Below are positions 54,590 to 56,882 of a stretch of DNA of 56,882 nt, in pieces; position 1 is the first letter of the stretch, and each line of letters opens with the position of its first letter. This DNA comes from Ornithinibacter sp. (GTDB taxonomy: Bacteria; Actinomycetota; Actinomycetes; Actinomycetales; Dermatophilaceae): assembly GCA_029266735.1 (NCBI GenBank), contig JAQSWG010000018.1, positions 1-56,882 of the forward strand, written 5' to 3'. Position numbers and translations under genes: made by a program. The notes below the pieces were generated by a model. It did no database searches. It saw nothing but the letters and a program-made list of their open reading frames with translations, and was not told where the DNA came from.

Positions 54590-55122
54590 CCGGCATCCTG
54601 GCGTTCACGGTCCTCGTGGCCCTGGTGGGCCTCGAGCGCGTCGCGGAGCTCGTCGTCTCCACCCGCAACGCGGCCTGGAGCTTCGCACGCGGGGGCGTGG
54701 AGTACGGCCGTGGCCACTACCCCGTCATGGTGGCGCTCCACTCCGGCTTCCTCGTCGCCATGCTCGTCGAGGCCTGGCTTCGTCGGCCCGACGTCCCGCC
54801 CGTCCTGGCCTGGTCGATGCTCACACTCGTGCTCAGCTCCCAGGCCCTGCGGTGGTGGTGCATCGGCACTCTCGGGCGGCGGTGGAACACGAGGGTCATC
54901 GTCGTGCCCGGGCTGGCGCCCGTCACCTCGGGCCCGTACCGGTTCCTTCGTCACCCGAACTACGTCGCCGTCGTCGTCGAGGGAGTCGCCCTGCCTCTCG
55001 TGCACTCCGCCTGGCTCACAGCCATCCTGTTCACCGTCGCCAATGCCGTCCTGCTGACCGTCCGGATCCGGGTCGAGGATGCGGCCTTGTCCCTCCTGCC
55101 GCGGAGCAGGGTCGATGCGTGA
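54586..55122 (+). CDS. Isoprenylcysteine-carboxyl-methyltransferase-like membrane methyltransferase
   Basis: 178 aa membrane protein of the ICMT family with four or five hydrophobic segments. The SAM-binding C-terminal block is intact: GPYRFLRHPNYVAVVVEG and RIRVEDAALSLLP. In Bacillus the relative BpsB O-methylates alkylpyrones made by a type III synthase, so here it probably methylates the phenolic lipid. GTG at 54586 overlaps the synthase stop and the next flavoprotein start overlaps its end by 8 nt. Confidence 0.9.
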   Translation: MTGILAFTVLVALVGLERVAELVVSTRNAAWSFARGGVEYGRGHYPVMVALHSGFLVAMLVEAWLRRPDVPPVLAWSMLTLVLSSQALRWWCIGTLGRRWNTRVIVVPGLAPVTSGPYRFLRHPNYVAVVVEGVALPLVHSAWLTAILFTVANAVLLTVRIRVEDAALSLLPRSRVDA

Positions 55123-56137
55123 CCTCCTGGTCGCCGGCGCGGGCCCGGTCGGCCTCGCGACTGCCCTGTATGCCGCGCGTGCCGGTCTCGACGTCGCGCT
55201 CGTCGAGCCGCGGGACGGGACGATCGACAAGGCCTGCGGCGAGGGCCTCATGCCGGGCGCCGTCGCCGCCCTGGCCGGGCTCGGAGTCGAGCCGGGCGGT
55301 CACCCGATCACCGGCATCCGTTACCTCGACCAGAGTCGGTCCGCCGAGGCCGCGTTCCGCCGAGGCCTCGGCCGTGGGGTGAGGCGCACCACCTTGCACT
55401 CGGCGATGTCGGATGCCGTCTCGGCGGCCGGCGTGAAGACGTTCCAGCGCGCCGTGCGCTCGATCGAGGACAGGGGCGAGCACCTTGTCGTGGACGATGA
55501 GCCGACCCGTCACCTCATCGCCGCAGACGGACTGCACTCCCCGGTCCGCCGACTGCTCGGCCTGGAGCGGCCGGCATCCGCGCCACGCCGCTACGGCCAG
55601 CGCTGCCACGTCGCGGTGGCGCCATGGACCTCCATGGTGGAGGTCCACTGGTCGCCTGTCGGGGAGGCGTACGTCACCCCTGTCGCTGCCGACCTCGTCG
55701 GGGTCGCCGTGCTGAGCGACACGCGCCGCCCGCTGGAGGAGCTGCTCGGTGCCTTCCCCGGGCTGGCCCGGCGGTTGGAGGGGCCCGTGGTGTCGCGGGT
55801 GCGCGGCGCCGGACCGTTGCGCCAGCGCGCTCGGCAACGGGTCGCGGGACGGGTGTTGCTGGTCGGTGACGCGGCTGGCTACGTGGACGCCCTCACGGGT
55901 GAGGGAATCGCCCTGGGGCTGGCCCAGGCCCGCGCGGCCGTGGCGGCGGTCGCCGCCGGCAGGCCGCAGGCGTACGAGGCGGCGTGGCGACGCCTCGGGT
56001 GGCGTTCACAGCTGCTCACCCAGGCGCTCCTGACGACGACTCGCCACCGTGCGGTGCGCGCCCGCGTGGTCCCAGCCGCCGCAGCCCTCCCACGAGTCTT
56101 CGGCGCCGCAGTCGACCAGCTGGCGCGGCCGGCCTGA
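55115..56137 (+). CDS. FAD-dependent oxidoreductase, GGR/hydroxylase type (second of operon)
   Basis: 340 aa flavoprotein: FAD fold MRDLLVAGAGPVGLATALYA, the IDKACGEGLMPGAVAAL motif, and GRVLLVGDAAGYVDALTGEG. Related to the first flavoprotein but with CGEGLMP rather than CGDGIAP, so the two probably act on different positions or steps, for example ring hydroxylation versus prenyl-chain reduction. ATG at 55115, overlapping the methyltransferase end by 8 nt. Ends 2 nt before the UbiA gene. Confidence 0.87.
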   Translation: MRDLLVAGAGPVGLATALYAARAGLDVALVEPRDGTIDKACGEGLMPGAVAALAGLGVEPGGHPITGIRYLDQSRSAEAAFRRGLGRGVRRTTLHSAMSDAVSAAGVKTFQRAVRSIEDRGEHLVVDDEPTRHLIAADGLHSPVRRLLGLERPASAPRRYGQRCHVAVAPWTSMVEVHWSPVGEAYVTPVAADLVGVAVLSDTRRPLEELLGAFPGLARRLEGPVVSRVRGAGPLRQRARQRVAGRVLLVGDAAGYVDALTGEGIALGLAQARAAVAAVAAGRPQAYEAAWRRLGWRSQLLTQALLTTTRHRAVRARVVPAAAALPRVFGAAVDQLARPA

Positions 56138-56139
56138 GC

Positions 56140-56882
56140 ATGTCCGAGCGCCAGCACGCCGGGACGGGCGACGCCGGCGCAGTGGCTCGGCGCCGCCCGG
56201 CGACGCTCGTGCCGGCCCTGGTGCGGTCTGCTCATCCGGGGCCCGCCCTTGCCGTCGTGGTGCTGTCCCTGCTCCTCGGGGTGGCCGCTGGGCTCGAGGC
56301 CGGCCGGCTCCTGCTCGTGGGTCTGGCCGTCCTCGCCGGGCAGCTCTCGGTGGGCTGGTCCAACGACCTCATCGACGAGGCGCGTGACCGGGCAGTCGGC
56401 CGCACCGACAAGCCGCTCGCAGCCGGCCGGGTGAGTAGCGCCACCGTTCGGGTCGCCTGTGGTTCGGCCCTCGTCGCGACCCTGTTTCTGTCCCTGGCCT
56501 GCGGTCTCGTCGCCGGCACCGTGCACCTGCTCTGTGTGGCATCGGCGTGGTCGTACAACGCCGGGGTGAAGTCGACGGTCTGGTCGTGGGCGCCGTATGC
56601 CGCGTCGTTCGGTGGACTCGTCGTCTTCGTCTCCCTGGCCGGGGATCCGGCACAGCTGCCGCCGTGGTGGGCGCCGGTCGCCGCGGCCCTGCTCGGTGTC
56701 GGCGCCCATCTCCTCAACGCCCTGCCGGACCTCGACGAGGACCGGGCGACGGGAGTTCGCGGGCTCCCGCACCGCATCGGGGCCCGCCTGCTTCCCGCCG
56801 TCGCCACCTCGGTCCTCGTCCTCGCGAGCGTCGTCGTCGCGGCGGGCACCGGCATCAGCCGGGCGTCCTCGGTTGCTGCGCT
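56140..56882 (+). CDS. UbiA-family prenyltransferase, N-terminal part (gene runs off the window end)
   Basis: Membrane-bound transfer of a polyprenyl group to an aromatic or similar acceptor. 247 codons are present with about six hydrophobic segments. Both aspartate-rich motifs are visible: first NDLIDEARDRAVGRTDKPLA and second LNALPDLDEDRATG. The ATG at 56140 is 2 nt after the flavoprotein stop. Last visible gene of the polyketide operon; the C-terminus and anything downstream are outside the window. Confidence 0.9.
   Translation, partial: MSERQHAGTGDAGAVARRRPATLVPALVRSAHPGPALAVVVLSLLLGVAAGLEAGRLLLVGLAVLAGQLSVGWSNDLIDEARDRAVGRTDKPLAAGRVSSATVRVACGSALVATLFLSLACGLVAGTVHLLCVASAWSYNAGVKSTVWSWAPYAASFGGLVVFVSLAGDPAQLPPWWAPVAAALLGVGAHLLNALPDLDEDRATGVRGLPHRIGARLLPAVATSVLVLASVVVAAGTGISRASSVAA

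Overview
The window is very GC-rich. Start codons are often GTG, many start codons sit 6-7 nt after a TANNNT -10 hexamer (leaderless style), and genes are packed with ATGA/GTGA overlaps. Gene content and order (dapA-rnj-ftsK, rimO-pgsA-cinA-clgR, lhr-nei2, DUF3046, recA, rpsO-pnp-dapB) are those of the conserved actinobacterial chromosome core. An actinomycete of the Micrococcales, perhaps Intrasporangiaceae-like, is my inference; no rRNA marker is present. I saw no tRNA, rRNA, insertion sequence, CRISPR or phage gene. No gene-free stretch exceeds about 250 bp.

Layout. 1-5.0 kb: 5' end of recA with a two-promoter damage-response region, a SulP transporter, an ABC-2 export operon whose ATPase lacks its Walker A, and DUF3046. 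5.1-8.8 kb: agmatine-to-putrescine pair (aguB, aguA) and a DHA2-type MFS pump. 8.9-14.5 kb: lhr-nei2 DNA repair pair. 14.5-17.6 kb: rimO-pgsA-pncC-clgR operon. 17.6-24.9 kb: M19 dipeptidase, a two-pore-domain-like channel with a non-canonical filter, ftsK (frameshifted in the gamma domain), rnj, dapA. 25-27.3 kb: thyA, folA and a strictosidine-synthase-like propeller. 27.3-31.6 kb: GH130 / GT4 / GT4 glycan operon in which the middle glycosyltransferase is broken. 31.7-38.5 kb: GNAT-azlC-azlD, sirohaem genes with dapB, pnp, rpsO. 38.7-43.9 kb: NAD-dependent formate dehydrogenase fdsGBAD. 43.9-50.5 kb: secreted propeller, SRPBCC, PIN, HelD, ArsR-SRPBCC pair, large membrane protein. 50.5-56.9 kb: VOC protein, epimerase, and a lipid-type operon (FAD reductase, type III polyketide synthase, ICMT-like methyltransferase, second FAD enzyme, UbiA) that runs off the end.

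The most interesting points are: (i) recA carries both a LexA SOS box placed inside one promoter and a close match to the LexA-independent RecA-NDp promoter, and lhr carries a weaker NDp-like element; (ii) the terminal operon combines phenolic-lipid synthesis genes with a UbiA prenyltransferase and two geranylgeranyl-reductase-like flavoproteins, which predicts a prenylated phenolic lipid or quinone; (iii) three otherwise well-conserved minus-strand genes have lost short internal or 5' segments, so this is either local gene decay or, quite plausibly, assembly error; (iv) several compact regulatory sites (an ArsR operator inside its promoter, a palindrome before helD, interleaved dapA/thyA promoters, a leaderless leader peptide before a GNAT gene).
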